Shown here one piece after another: positions 12,305-23,191 of a DNA stretch of 64,000 nt. Source of the stretch: Neelides folsomi. Taxonomy: Eukaryota; Arthropoda; Collembola; Neelipleona; Neelidae. Both the position numbers and the translations under genes were made by a program. The notes under the pieces were generated by a model. It did no database searches and was not told where the DNA came from. It worked only from the letters and a program-made list of their open reading frames with translations. Within the stretch, counting starts at the first letter, position 1. The number at the start of each line of letters is the position of its first letter. The stretch lies in assembly GCA_034687125.1 (NCBI GenBank), contig JAQGBZ010000147.1:83006-147005 (forward strand). The letters run 5' to 3'.

Positions 12305-14346
12305 ATGGCAAAGTGGGGAGAAGGAGATCCAAGGTGGATTGTTGAAGAAAGACCCGATGCAGTTAATGTCAATAATTGGCACTGGTAAAAATATCTTGAT
12401 TCATTAATATTATATTGTGAATAGGAGCGTAGACTAGAATGGAATGGATTAATCTTTAATGAAATCATTTTGTTTAAAGGACCGAAAAGAGTGCAGAAAG
12501 CTGGTCCAAAGAAAAGCTCAAGACACTACTTGTTAATTTGGATTTGGGGAATTGTGCAGGTAAATCAATTTTATAACATATAAACTACACATTATAATTT
12601 AATAAAATATTCTGTATTCTTATGTCAGAACATAAACTTTTGAATAAAAAAGAAAATTATTTTGTAGGCCCTTGTAAAATCACTAAAATCGAAAAATGCG
12701 AAGGAGAGGCTACTGCCAATAATCGAAAGGCGAAGATAATTCTTCTCTATGAGTGGGATTTGGAAATGAAATGGAAAGGCAGACTTCATGGAAGTGACAA
12801 AGAAATTTTAGGAACTATTACTATTCCAAATTTGAGCGATGAAAACACCGTATCTGATCTCGACGTAAGTCTCTTATACGATAAATACACCATATTAATT
12901 ATTTGAAACGTGTTGAAAGTGTGTTTCTCGAATCTCGATGTAATGATAAATAAATATTATATTTTGGACATTAATTACATAGATCCAATTTCAATTAAAA
13001 ACTCCATCCGATGAAGGACAATTGATGAAAATTGCCCTTATAGCTGAAGGAACAAAAATCATTCAAGACCAACTGCAAAAATACATTACATGTTTAAGAG
13101 AAGGTAATGGTTCTTTCTTTGCCTTATGTTAAAGGATCCAATATTACAATTTGAAATAATCATATTTAACAATATTATTTGAATCATTACTTTTTATTTG
13201 ATTTTGAAGAGTTCACACAAGGAATGATTTTGCCTAAAAAGGACACAACTCCTAAATGTGATTCTGGAATGTCAAAGCTCTCACTCTCTGGTGACAAGGT
13301 AAAATGTCTTCAAAATTACTATTTTAATACATAGCATAAATTCAGTATGTATTCATTTATGTATATCTAGGATAGTATTGTAGTATGTATAATAGCAAAT
13401 TGCAAAATAGTACCTTATGTTTATTTTATTTACAATTCCAGAATACAGCAAGTAAAGATAGTGTTGAAGCTAAAGGTTCAGCTTCCAAAGAAGTTGGCCA
13501 AGCCACGATGGAATTTTGTGATTTAAAAACATCTGCAACGATGAAATGCACTGCTCATGAATTATACAATGCTTTAACAATTCCTGAGGTTCTTTCTTGA
13601 AATACAAAACTTTTATAATATTAAAAGTTAACTTAACTTAATTAAAAATATTTTTTCAATTAGCTTTTTGCAGCCTTTACTAATGGTTCTGGACAAATTG
13701 ATCCTACTGTCGGAGGCAAATTTCACATGTTTGGCGGAAATGTTCATGGAAAAATCATCGAATTGGTATTTTTCTAATATTTATATAAGCTAGTATATAA
13801 AATAATAATGAATAATAAATTACACAAGAATTTAAATGCATATAATAATGATATTATTATATAATAAAAAAATTAAAAGGAGCAAGATAAGAAAATAGTT
13901 CAAGAATGGAGATTTAAACACTGGAACGAGGGTCATTTTTCTACTGTTACTTTTGAAATTACACAAAATGAAGATTCGAGTGACGTTTCAGTTACTCAAA
14001 AAGGAATTCCAAAAAAGTAATCCACTTAAAATAATGTTTTTAAAGATTTTAATTTGTTATATTTTAAACATCATTTTCAAATGCTTATTTTAAATCTTAC
14101 ACTTGTTAGAGTACACCTCACTGATAAATACATTAAAATATTTCAGAGAACTCGAGACCACAACAGATGGATGGGAAAGGTATTTAATAACTTTCAACCC
14201 TAAACAAATTTTTGTATTAACAATCAATACGTATTATTACTTAGAGCCATTATTAACATCAATTAACAACTATTTTTCTATTTTTAAATAGGTATTACTG
14301 GAGTGCTATAAAGCGAACATTTGGATTTGGATCTTTTATTGGTTGA
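12305..14346 (+). CDS. AHSA1: AHSA1, activator of Hsp90 ATPase
   Basis: Cytosolic co-chaperone that binds the Hsp90 middle domain and stimulates ATP hydrolysis. Exons: 12305-12384, 12480-12559, 12668-12864, 12983-13103, 13210-13298, 13442-13588, 13664-13765, 13880-14016, 14147-14179, 14292-14346, giving about 346 aa (human about 338). The start is fixed by MAKWGEGDPRWIVEERPDA, followed at residues 21-27 by the family motif NVNNWHW. The N-terminal Aha1 domain runs to about residue 165 (YEWDLEMKW, IPNLSDENTV, EFTQGMILP), then a low-complexity linker, then the START-like C-terminal domain (KCTAHELYNAL, GGKFHMFGGNV, WRFKHWNEGHF, KRTFGFGSFIG). The exon 6 donor is weak (GTTCTT), but phase and homology support it. 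A 33-base microexon (14147-14179) is included. Confidence 0.96.
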
Positions 14347-14770
14347 TAAACTGTTTAAACTTTACTTTATGCATTAACCTTGTGAATCGTTTATTTAAAT
14401 TATTTAATTGCACTCAAAATGATTATGCAATAGAAAGAAATATTCTATCATGAAATGTTATTGTTTAAAACAAAAACTTTATTAAACTAATTCTTATAAA
14501 TCTATTTTTAAAGAAAGAACTTGAGTTTTGAATTTCCCAGAAAAATTGCTGCCGTTACCAAAAGATTTGATTGATGATTATGTTACTTTTGATTATAGTT
14601 TAACAAATCAATTATTTATTATAAAGCTCTTTAAATACAAATATAATGGTATGCACATTAATTTAACATTTAGTAAAAAAACAATATTCGCACTGTAAAT
14701 TGGAATATTAATAAAGCATTAAACTAAAAGAAAGCAATAATTATTATTATTAAAAGTATGTAGGTAATAT
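14347..14770. other. AT-rich 3' flank of AHSA1
   Basis: AT-rich DNA between the AHSA1 stop codon and an orphan minus-strand exon. It probably holds the AHSA1 3' untranslated region. No further feature is visible. Confidence 0.5.
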
Positions 14771-14939
14771 TTATTCTGATTCAGAGTCTTCGCTGCTGTC
14801 TGGATCAGTTGAGAAATTTATAATGACAGGTTCAATTTCATCAAGCAAATTATCAAGCTCCCAGTACTTGGCGTCCTCTTTTTGACAGTGTTTAATGGCA
14901 TTTTTCCAGTTTTCCAGTCTTCCAAAACTCAAGTTCTTT
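14771..14939 (-). CDS. Orphan terminal exon, acidic C-terminus, unknown gene
   Basis: A minus-strand open segment that follows an acceptor (TTTTTTAAAG at 14949-14940) and ends at TAA 14773-14771. It encodes about 55 residues with protein-like content: FGRLENWKNAIKHC, KYWELDNLLDEIEPV and a terminal acidic serine run DSSEDSESE. Entry phase is 2, so an upstream exon is needed. The only candidate I see (about 15077-15045) has a weak GTTTAA donor. I do not recognise the protein. It could be the last exon of a small gene lying between EAPP and AHSA1, or an alternative 3' exon of EAPP. The 3' end looks real; the gene is unknown. Confidence 0.4.
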
Positions 14940-15552
14940 CTTTAAAAAATAGACTTATAGTGGCATTTGAAATATTATGAGTTTAAATTTAAATTCCCGT
15001 CTAACAAATGGAAATAAAATTTTGACGACTTAAATTAAACGACGAGCACAGATTGTTTGATATTTTGTAACTTTCCTAAAAATAAAACTTTTGGTAAAAA
15101 GATAATGGGAATAGAAAATAGATTTTCTTGTATAGTATATTATTAGTAAGATTAGTACTAGAAATATAGACAGTAGTTAGGTATTTCCTTTATTGCTATT
15201 ATTTTTAGAGTAGAGAAAATTGTAAAATATAATACAAGATATTACTTAATTAGACATTATAATCTAATGTGGCAGAAAAAATTGTAATTTTGGCCAATTT
15301 TTGGCGAATAAAATTATAATTTGATGCTAAAAATTGTTTATTATCATACATGATGTTTTTTATCACAAATTGTTTATTTAATTTTATTTACTATCAATTA
15401 TATTTACAATATTTTATCAAAATAATTAGATCTAAGATATAACCATAATTTAATTAAATGAACTTATGGTGGTTATATCGTTAAAAAAAGATATAAAAAT
15501 GGATGTTGTTTGAATTGAACATTTTATGACATATACATAATTAAAAAGCCTC
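14940..15552. other. AT-rich interval downstream of EAPP
   Basis: Strongly AT-rich. It presumably includes the EAPP 3' untranslated region and, if the orphan exon at 14771-14939 is real, its upstream intron or exons. A short splice-bounded candidate segment lies near 15045-15077 on the minus strand; nothing else is supported. Confidence 0.4.
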
Positions 15553-16653
15553 CTACGAATAAGAGGTTAAAACATTGAAAAAATGATATACTTCATCAGA
15601 ATCAAATACAGCAACTTGTGTGTTGCAAATTTTGCATTTGACAGGATTGAATAAGTCATTTGAAGGTAAATGAGGAAGAGCAAGTAAAGTATCATCTCCC
15701 TTTTTCCTCTTTTTCCCTTTGTCTCCCTTAAGAGGAACCTTGAGAGTTTCGCTCTTGTTGACTGAACAATTGAGTACAAACATGGCTCTATACTGCCCCG
15801 AGTATGTCTCATGTCTTTGACAGTCGAGACAAAGAGTTGTGAAACAAGCTGGACAATTAAGGACTGCATCTGAATTAGGAAGACTCTTTGACACTCCCGG
15901 CTTTGAATTCCCAGAACTGTCCAATGGGGATTTCTTCATGTATCGTCTTCGTTGTTTGTTCACCCAGGCTTCGTCTTTGTCATCTGCTTGAGGATCATAA
16001 AAGAGTTCTTCATCAGATTTGAATGCTCGCTTTTTACTCTTTGCATCACATTTTTCTTTTGATTCCCCGTCACTATCATCAGAGTCGAAGTAAATATCAT
16101 CGTAAAATTTTTTATCCGTTTCGCCAGATGCAGTTTGGCTTGAAGAAGGCTCAGGTTCTTTTTTATTCGATGTTGACTGTGATGGTTCTTCGGAAAATCT
16201 TACGGTCTTCTTTTGTCCTTCTGTAGAGCTTTTATCGGAGTCAGGTTTTGGACTCTGAGATTGAGATGACGTTTTCAATTTATTTAGAGATGAAGTAGAG
16301 GAAGAACGGCTTAATGGCTTTTGATGCTGGACACCTCCCATGGATTCAATTTCAAGGGCCCTTTTATCCAATTCAGCTTCCATTTCTACTTCAAAATCAA
16401 CAATGTCGAGGCTCTTTTTGTTGGCTGACATATTCATCATCTTTAGAAGTTCTTCATTTTCTAATTTTTCTTCTGTGTCGCTAAAATATATTTTTTACAT
16501 ATGAATAAAATATAAAAGGAATTAAAATTATATAAAATAAACTATTATTTAAAAAGTACATAATAGGGAGTTTATAATATATTACCTGTCCATTTCAACA
16601 CGTTCATCATCAGAATCCGAATCGGATCCGAAATCCAAGTAATTGCCTTCCAT
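15553..16653 (-). CDS. EAPP: EAPP, E2F-associated phosphoprotein
   Basis: Nuclear phosphoprotein reported to bind E2F factors and modulate E2F-dependent transcription. Two exons: 16653-16586 and 16480-15553, phase kept (AG|C), about 331 aa (human 285). The acidic Ser/Asp-rich N-terminus (GSDSDSDDERVEMD) is typical. Residues in the middle are low-complexity and serine-rich (DDIYFDSDDSDGE). The conserved C-terminal half holds FYDPQADDKDEAWV, the cysteine pair region CPACFTTLCLDCQRHE, YRAMFVLNCSVNK, then CKICNTQVAVFD and the family ending EVYHFFNVL. Four CxxC pairs suggest zinc binding. The extra length is in the low-complexity part. It is convergent with AHSA1 and on the same strand as the next two genes. 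Confidence 0.93.
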
Positions 16654-17047
16654 TATAAAAAACTTTTTATATTGAATAAAGATGATTTTTATATTTTTTA
16701 TACTATTTAGATTCTTCAATAAAACTGCTAAATTGACGAATAAGTTATTTAATTAATTAAATGAACAATGGACAATATCTGATTATTGGAGAACTAAACG
16801 CGGAATATGATATAAAAGGGGCCTGTTTATAGAAAGCGACCAACTAAAGACACGTTTCACTCGAGACATTCAACCGTGTTCGGCCTTATGATGGTTATTG
16901 GTAATGGTACATAATTTAATGCAACAATGTAAAAATTAAGGTACTAAAGACAAATAGGTTATTGTGTAATATAATTTTTATTTTTAAGAATATTTTGTAA
17001 GTAGACTATAGACTATATAGGGTTTTATATTTTATTGTAATGGCATG
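16654..17047. other. Intergenic, EAPP promoter side
   Basis: About 390 bases between the EAPP start codon and the stop of the upstream microprotein gene. It should contain the EAPP promoter and 5' leader and the 3' end of the small gene. A modestly GC-richer stretch lies at 16790-16890. No clear element is seen. Confidence 0.45.
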
Positions 17048-17372
17048 CTATGTTTGCACCACATCCTTTGACTTCTCAAGACTGGATTCTTTGTTGTCGC
17101 AAAACAAACAAGATATTTCATCCTCGTTTTCTTCATCGTTAAACATCCAATAAACATTGCTCGATATGAAAGCCTAAAATAAATGTCGATAATGAGAGCA
17201 AACGTAAATATTTCCAATTTTTCTTGGATAATGATAGAAATTAAAAGGAAGCGAATTTAAGATTTACTACCGTTAATAACGAAAGGATAGCACTTAAAGG
17301 GATAAGGATGCATAATAATCCCAATGTCAATGACAAATCTGCAAGTGAAAAAGAGGATTCTTCTTGATCCAT
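17048..17372 (-). CDS. 75-aa single-pass membrane microprotein, unknown family
   Basis: Two exons, 17372-17271 and 17173-17048, joined in phase 0 by a 97-base GT-AG intron. The product is about 75 aa. An acidic, serine-containing N-terminus of about 12 residues is followed by one hydrophobic span (about residues 13-37, LTLGLLCILIPLSAILSLL), then FISSNVYWMF and a polar acidic tail with a CLFC pair. The layout suggests a small integral membrane protein with no clear cleavable signal. It sits only about 300 bases downstream of the CEBPZ stop codon on the same strand. I cannot assign it to a named family. The in-phase splice, hydrophobic core and good start context make it a likely real gene. Confidence 0.6.
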
Positions 17373-17673
17373 TTAAAATATATATAATGGTTATAGATAG
17401 TTAAATAGAACGTTAATAAAATGCCTATTATACAGATAGCTTTACAACAATGAACATGGAAAAATAATCTCTAACATGTCGGCTTCAGCTACTAATAACA
17501 ATTCTTTATTGAGTTTATTTTCATGGATCTCAAACAATATAAGAAATTTTTAGAATTTATTCAACTAAATACTTAAATCTCTTAAAATACATTTATACTC
17601 GTTAATAAAGAGTTGTATTAACGTTCATGAACAATTATCAAGAAATATTTAATAGTTAATATCAAAAACAAAA

Positions 17674-20600
17674 TTAAAATTTTCTGGCCTTCGATTTCTT
17701 AAAATTTCTTGGCTTATTTTCTCTTTTTCGCATGCTCCGGTCTTGCTTCTCTTCCCACTTCAATTGTTTAACATCTAAATAAATAAAATGACACAAATAA
17801 AAAACTGAAGTTTATAGGTAATGAATAATGTAAATACAGGCAAATAATTCCAATTTACTTGAATTGTCTCTGTTGATAAAGGTGTTTGGTCCAATAAGAC
17901 TCATTTCTGAGTTTTCTTCAAGCAATTGTGAAAATTCTTCTGCAGGGGCAAACATATCGCCACCCTTCATCTTTTTCATTCCTTTGATCTTTTTCTAAAA
18001 CCATTCAAAACAATTTAGAAATAAATTTATGCCACGAATTTATAATAAATACAGATACATATTATGTATTTAGGGAATATAAACCTTAATTGAACTTTCC
18101 AAGGAGCCGTCGTCGTCGTCATCTTCTTGCAAATCATCATCATCATCGAAATCCATATCTTCTAAATCGTCTTCATCCTCAGCCCCCATTTGTATAAGCT
18201 CGTCACCTTCGTCGTCTTCATCCAAATCTTCGTCATCATCTGATTCATCAGACGATTCGTCTCCTTTCTTCCTTTTTCCCTTTGCCGACGAATCTTTAGC
18301 TGTGATATTTGAAGCAAAGTCCATTTCATCGTCATCACTGTCGACCAAAACTTCAGGATTTGAAGATTTGAAATAATTATTCATGATGTCATCAAATTCA
18401 TCATCGTCGACTTCTTCAATATCTTTTTTAACTTTGACACTTTCGTCTTTTGCTTTGAAAAATCTAATATAAAAGATGTTGTAAATGTAAGCACATTTAA
18501 AGGATTTTAGGATTTTAAACTTAAAAAATATTACTTGTAGAAGAATCTTTCTTCAACTGGAATGAGACTTTCTTTTACATTTAAGTATCCACTTGAGTTG
18601 ACCGGAACATTTCTGAGTCCAGATGGTTTATATTCTTTAAATTCCTACATTATATAAATAAAATATGTATATAAAAAACAAAAAATTTAAATAAACATGA
18701 TCTATAATAGGTACAATATGAATGTTAAAATTGTATTTATTTAAATTATGTAAATAAAACAATTTACCTTTTTGGAAACTTTTGGATTTCTGTAAACAAA
18801 GCGATCAAGAAAACGAGTCAGAGTGAAATCTTTCAATGGATTTCCGTCGTATTTTACACTTTGAGCATTAAGAAGGGTCTCAGCAAATAAAGCTACACTT
18901 GGATGAAAATGATCTGCTAGAAGAGATAATTCGTAGGTTAAGGTCAATTCAGCTCCACAAAATCTCGGATTACGAGCAACAATAGGGTCATAATCTGTGC
19001 AGCGTGAAACCAAAACCTTTTCTTCCTTAACAATGACAACTTCCTCAGGAGCAGGGGTCGAAGGATCCATTGCCATTGCCATCAATTTTTTCTTCAGCGC
19101 CTTTTTTTTCTTGTCTTCATCCACAACTTCTATAATTTGTACGTTTGAAGATTTTAAAAATTTCTCAAGTTCAGAAATCTTTTGGGGTGGTTTGGGTTCA
19201 GCAGCTACTTGTGGAACATCTTCTTTTTTAACTTCTTTCGCTTCTTCGATTTCTGGTTCGTCTCCAAGTTTGAGTATCCCTTTATCCACTTTGGCAATTT
19301 CAGAAATAAGGTATAAAATACCGCACGCTAAATTGGGCTGAACGTTATGGCAGATCTGTAATAAATGAGTGAATTAATTATTACGTCTGTACAAATGAGT
19401 TTTGTATGTGGGAAAATTAGGTCATATGCACAAAGAAAGTATTAAATATCTACCGTATTACTGGAAAATCATTTTCAGTAGAAAATAGTTATATTGTTAT
19501 ATATTGTAAATTAACAGAGTAATTACTTGAAGTAGACGTTTAGTGAAAGCCATTTTTCTCGGCAACGAACTGTCTTTCCTAATTGCTTTGAATACTAGAT
19601 TTAAAAATTCCATTCCATGTGCACTGTTTGTAACATCGGAATTGAGCAGTGAACTGTATAGAACTCTGTAAAATCTAAATAAGATAGTAAATGTATAAAA
19701 TGCACTTAAATGTTATTTAAACATATAAATTTAGATGTGAAAGTAAATTACCTGTCAGCCTGGTCGGAGTCGGATTTTGTATCAATAGTTCGAAAGAGAA
19801 GTTGTAATGCTTGAAGACCGACATTAAAATGAGATATTTGAATAATTTTGTAAAGAGTGTTCAGGCTTTCGCTAAAAGTGACACCAAATTCTTTCGCATG
19901 AGGAAAAGCTCTATTTACTCCCAATAAAAGTCCACTCATCAATTTGCTATCAATATCACCCTAATTGGGAAATAAAAACAATTATTTAATCTTTCATTGG
20001 CACTAAAAATATTTTTTTACTTTTAAAAAAATATTTGTTTTACTTTTTTAACACAAGCTTTGAAGAATGCTAAATAAACTTTGATAAGTTTAGCAGCCAA
20101 CTTTGGATGTTCTCCATGAAGGGAAACCTGATTGAGAAAACAAATTCCGTAATATTGGGCTCGTTTGCTAATATTATTCCTAAAAACAAGGTGTTCAATC
20201 TCTTCCACAACAATCATCTTCATTCTAGGATGTTCTCCTAGAAGCTTGTTAAGATGAAATAGACCCTTCGATGCAGTTTTCTTGGATGGGTCACCCAATT
20301 TGTTTGCCAATAATTCAAGAAGGGCCTGAAAATAATTAGAATCGTAAAAAATGAGCTGAGAAATATTAATAGCGCTTAAAATAAGATATAATTTGGATAT
20401 TACATTTTCTTGCTCTGGATGAGAAGATAACATATAATGAATAACAGATATAGCCCTCTCTTTAATTTTATCCACGGTGTCGGTTGACATTCTTTTCAAA
20501 GCCTCGACAAATTCATGATATTGTAGTTTAAGAAGATGTTCAAAATACCAAAGAATGAGTATTTTTGACGAGGCTCGACGAAGCTCAACTCCTCTTTGAT

Positions 20601-21356
20601 CAAAAGAAATCAATTTTCGATTTGGCGGTAAAAGGTCTTCCATAAATAATATTTTTAGTGTATCTGGAAGCAGAAAATGTTCAGTTTTTTATTCCAAAAT
20701 CGATGTATCATTATTTATTTATCATCAATTCTATAAATTTGTTATCTAACCTGATGCCAATAAGCATTGCTGCTTTCCTTGAACTTTAATCATAGCTATA
20801 AGTTGTTGTAAATGATGAATTTGGTGAATTGGGGAATCTTGAATTCTCACAGTCAATGCAGCTATACGATCCGGAAAAGTTCCCGAACTGATCACTTTTT
20901 CCATCCATGAATTATTTCCTTTTTTACCGACTTTGTTAAGTTCTAGTATTTTCAAAAAAATTAATTTCCATTGCTTGACATAATTGATTGAAATTCTTTA
21001 AAGAAAAATAGAAGAAAATAACTTACGGATATTTTTATATGTTTTACAATCTGTTTCAAATAGCCGATTAGCCTTTACTTCAAATGATTTTACTTCATTT
21101 TTTGTCATCTTTAACTCTTCTGTTGTCTCTTCGCTTGAAGCAATCTTCAAAATAGAATATAAAATGGTTTAATGGTTTAAATTATATCGTATAGTAATAT
21201 ACAATTTTCTAAATTGAATTTGAATTAAATAACATATAATATTAGGATATTCTCACAACTAACCTTTTGGTCGATATCATACCATTTTATCCCTTCGTCA
21301 CATTTAACAAAAAGTTTTGCCGACATTGAGTTGGAATTTGAGTTTTCCATCCCCAT
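17674..21356 (-). CDS. CEBPZ: CEBPZ / NOC1 (Mak21) ribosome biogenesis factor
   Basis: Nucleolar Noc1/Mak21 orthologue that works with Noc2 in pre-60S assembly; in vertebrates named CCAAT/enhancer-binding protein zeta. Coding exons, minus strand: 21356-21264, 21144-21027, 20942-20751, 20663-20404, 20325-20044, 19960-19752, 19665-19527, 19355-18768, 18644-18535, 18463-18085, 17994-17859, 17774-17674. Phase is kept throughout; about 868 aa (human about 1054). Diagnostic blocks are DLLPPNRKL, LILWYFEH, ANKLGDPSKKTASKG, NISKRAQYYGICFLNQ, FHPSVALFAETLL and FTLTRFLDRFVYRNPK (CBF/Mak21 core), then a long Asp/Glu run (18110-18260), FAPAEEFSQLLEEN and a basic C-terminus. The N-terminus lacks the roughly 150-residue acidic region of the human protein. 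An upstream exon near 21465-21560 appears non-coding, so I take 21356 as the start. Confidence 0.94.
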
Positions 21357-23183
21357 ATTCAATAATTTTGTCGTCTGTCCTCTAAATACGCAAATTATTT
21401 AATATTTATTTTGGATTAATTGTAGTAATGTAATAATAGTAATTAATTTTACCCAGAGGAATATTTATTTAATCATCGAATTTGTAGGAAAAATGATTGG
21501 CAATTGAGAATTCTGCATCCGACAAATGCCTTTAATTTCAGCGTGGTCTTCGTCTTCCGTCTTCTCCGTGCTGTGCTATGTGGCATGTGTGTATCAATGA
21601 ACCTATACATAAGATAGGCCATAGCTATAGCATATGCTGAATACAGTGAGCGCCATTCAGTTGCGAAAATAGCTTGATAACAATCAACAATGTCTCAATC
21701 CCAGACGGATCTTTTATTTGCCTGAATTATTATATATCTATATGTTTGGAGTTTTATTAATTATACGAGGTGACAATCGTTAAAGGAAATCAATTAATGA
21801 TATTAAATATGATAGTTAGATTATAAAGCTTGTATCCTTAAAATTTACCCCATATTACAGAAGTTGAACTTTATCCAACTTTCAAGAATCTCAAATTCAT
21901 TTCAGTTAATCTAAGAATTAATCAAAGAATTTCAATTAATATCTCTTTTGTCCAATTAATTAAGGTTTCTTCACAAAACGAGTTAATTTTGCCATTTTAA
22001 TTGAATTCTCAAATAATTAACATCATTTACTTCAATTTTCAATTTCATTTCAAATGTGAAGTGGTATAGTTTCCCCTTCCTTGTAGGTAACTCTCTTAAA
22101 CTCTATTGTACAAACCTAACCTAACCTATTTACTTCAATATATCTCTACAACCAACATTGGGTTGTCTCGCATCCTCTTATGCACATAGCAACCGGAGTT
22201 TCCGTGAATGCTTTTGGCTAATAGCCTCTTTCAATTCAACCAGATTAGACGGGTTTTATTACATGACCCGAGATGAAGAAATAGAGGGGAGTCAGATCGG
22301 GAGAGCTTTTCATCATTAACCATCTTAAAGTTAGGATTGATTAAAAAAAACGCCTCGACCTTAGGCCCACCCTGTACCTAGATTGAGTATGATATTTAAT
22401 GAGTTAAAGAAGGTTAGAGGTGGAATTTGGAATTTTTTGAAATGAAGGATCGATCATTTCATCTTTTCCTACCTCTTCAATCTCTTGCTCTTGAAAACAT
22501 ATAGCTAATAGCTCAAGATTGTGAAGACACCGTTTTTGCAGGAATCTTGGACTCGACGTATTCCTTCTCATCCTTCCATACCACTCTCCTCTCTATCACT
22601 GTCTTCTCATTGTAAAGTGCTTTTTGCTTGTGAATATGACATTAATAAATATCCTGACATTACTTATCTCGAGAGTCGATCCTAATATGATCATTGAAAT
22701 ATTGCTCCCGTCCTTGTTTCAATACGTCTCTAATCCGGATTTGTTCATTTTTTTTACTAATATCTATTTCCCATACTTATTGTATTATGACAATATTTTA
22801 CATACACGAATTTCAACATTTCAACAGTAATAATGAATACAGGGAAATCCCTTTATAACCTGTCTCAAACATAAGATAAACGTAATTAAAAATTTTACTC
22901 GTGATTTTGACACCTAATATGCGAAACGTCATTGCTTGTGAATATAATATGAATGCATATTTATTATAGGTAATAAGCAATAACTAATAATAAACCACCA
23001 TATTACTATTTGTATACTATTTATATATATATATATAAATAGTATATATATATATATAAGTAAATTGCATTTAAATATTATGTTCGTCTTGCTCAGATTT
23101 GTATTTGTAAGAATATACATATTTCATTTAGCAATTACAATTCCATTACATTTTCTCTCATCTCAATGACATTCTTCATAAAA
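21357..23183. other. Intergenic, CEBPZ upstream region
   Basis: CEBPZ promoter and 5' leader (a donor CTCTGG/GTAAAA near 21465 fits a non-coding first exon), then about 1.6 kb with no supported gene. Near 22360 a minus-strand motif TACAGGGTGGG resembles an end of a Tc1/mariner-type element but no partner end is found. No long ORF is convincing. Confidence 0.4.
23014..23058. repeat. TA-dinucleotide microsatellite
   Basis: Two runs of alternating T and A separated by AAATAG, together forming an almost perfect palindrome. It lies about 130 bases left of the hAT element. Likely length-variable. Confidence 0.85.
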
Positions 23184-23191
23184 ATAAAAAG

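Noticed and set aside
18997-19341. 114-codon plus-strand ORF rich in Ser and Phe
   Set aside because: Antisense to the CEBPZ exon 19355-18768; its composition is the complement of an acidic, lysine-rich coding stretch.
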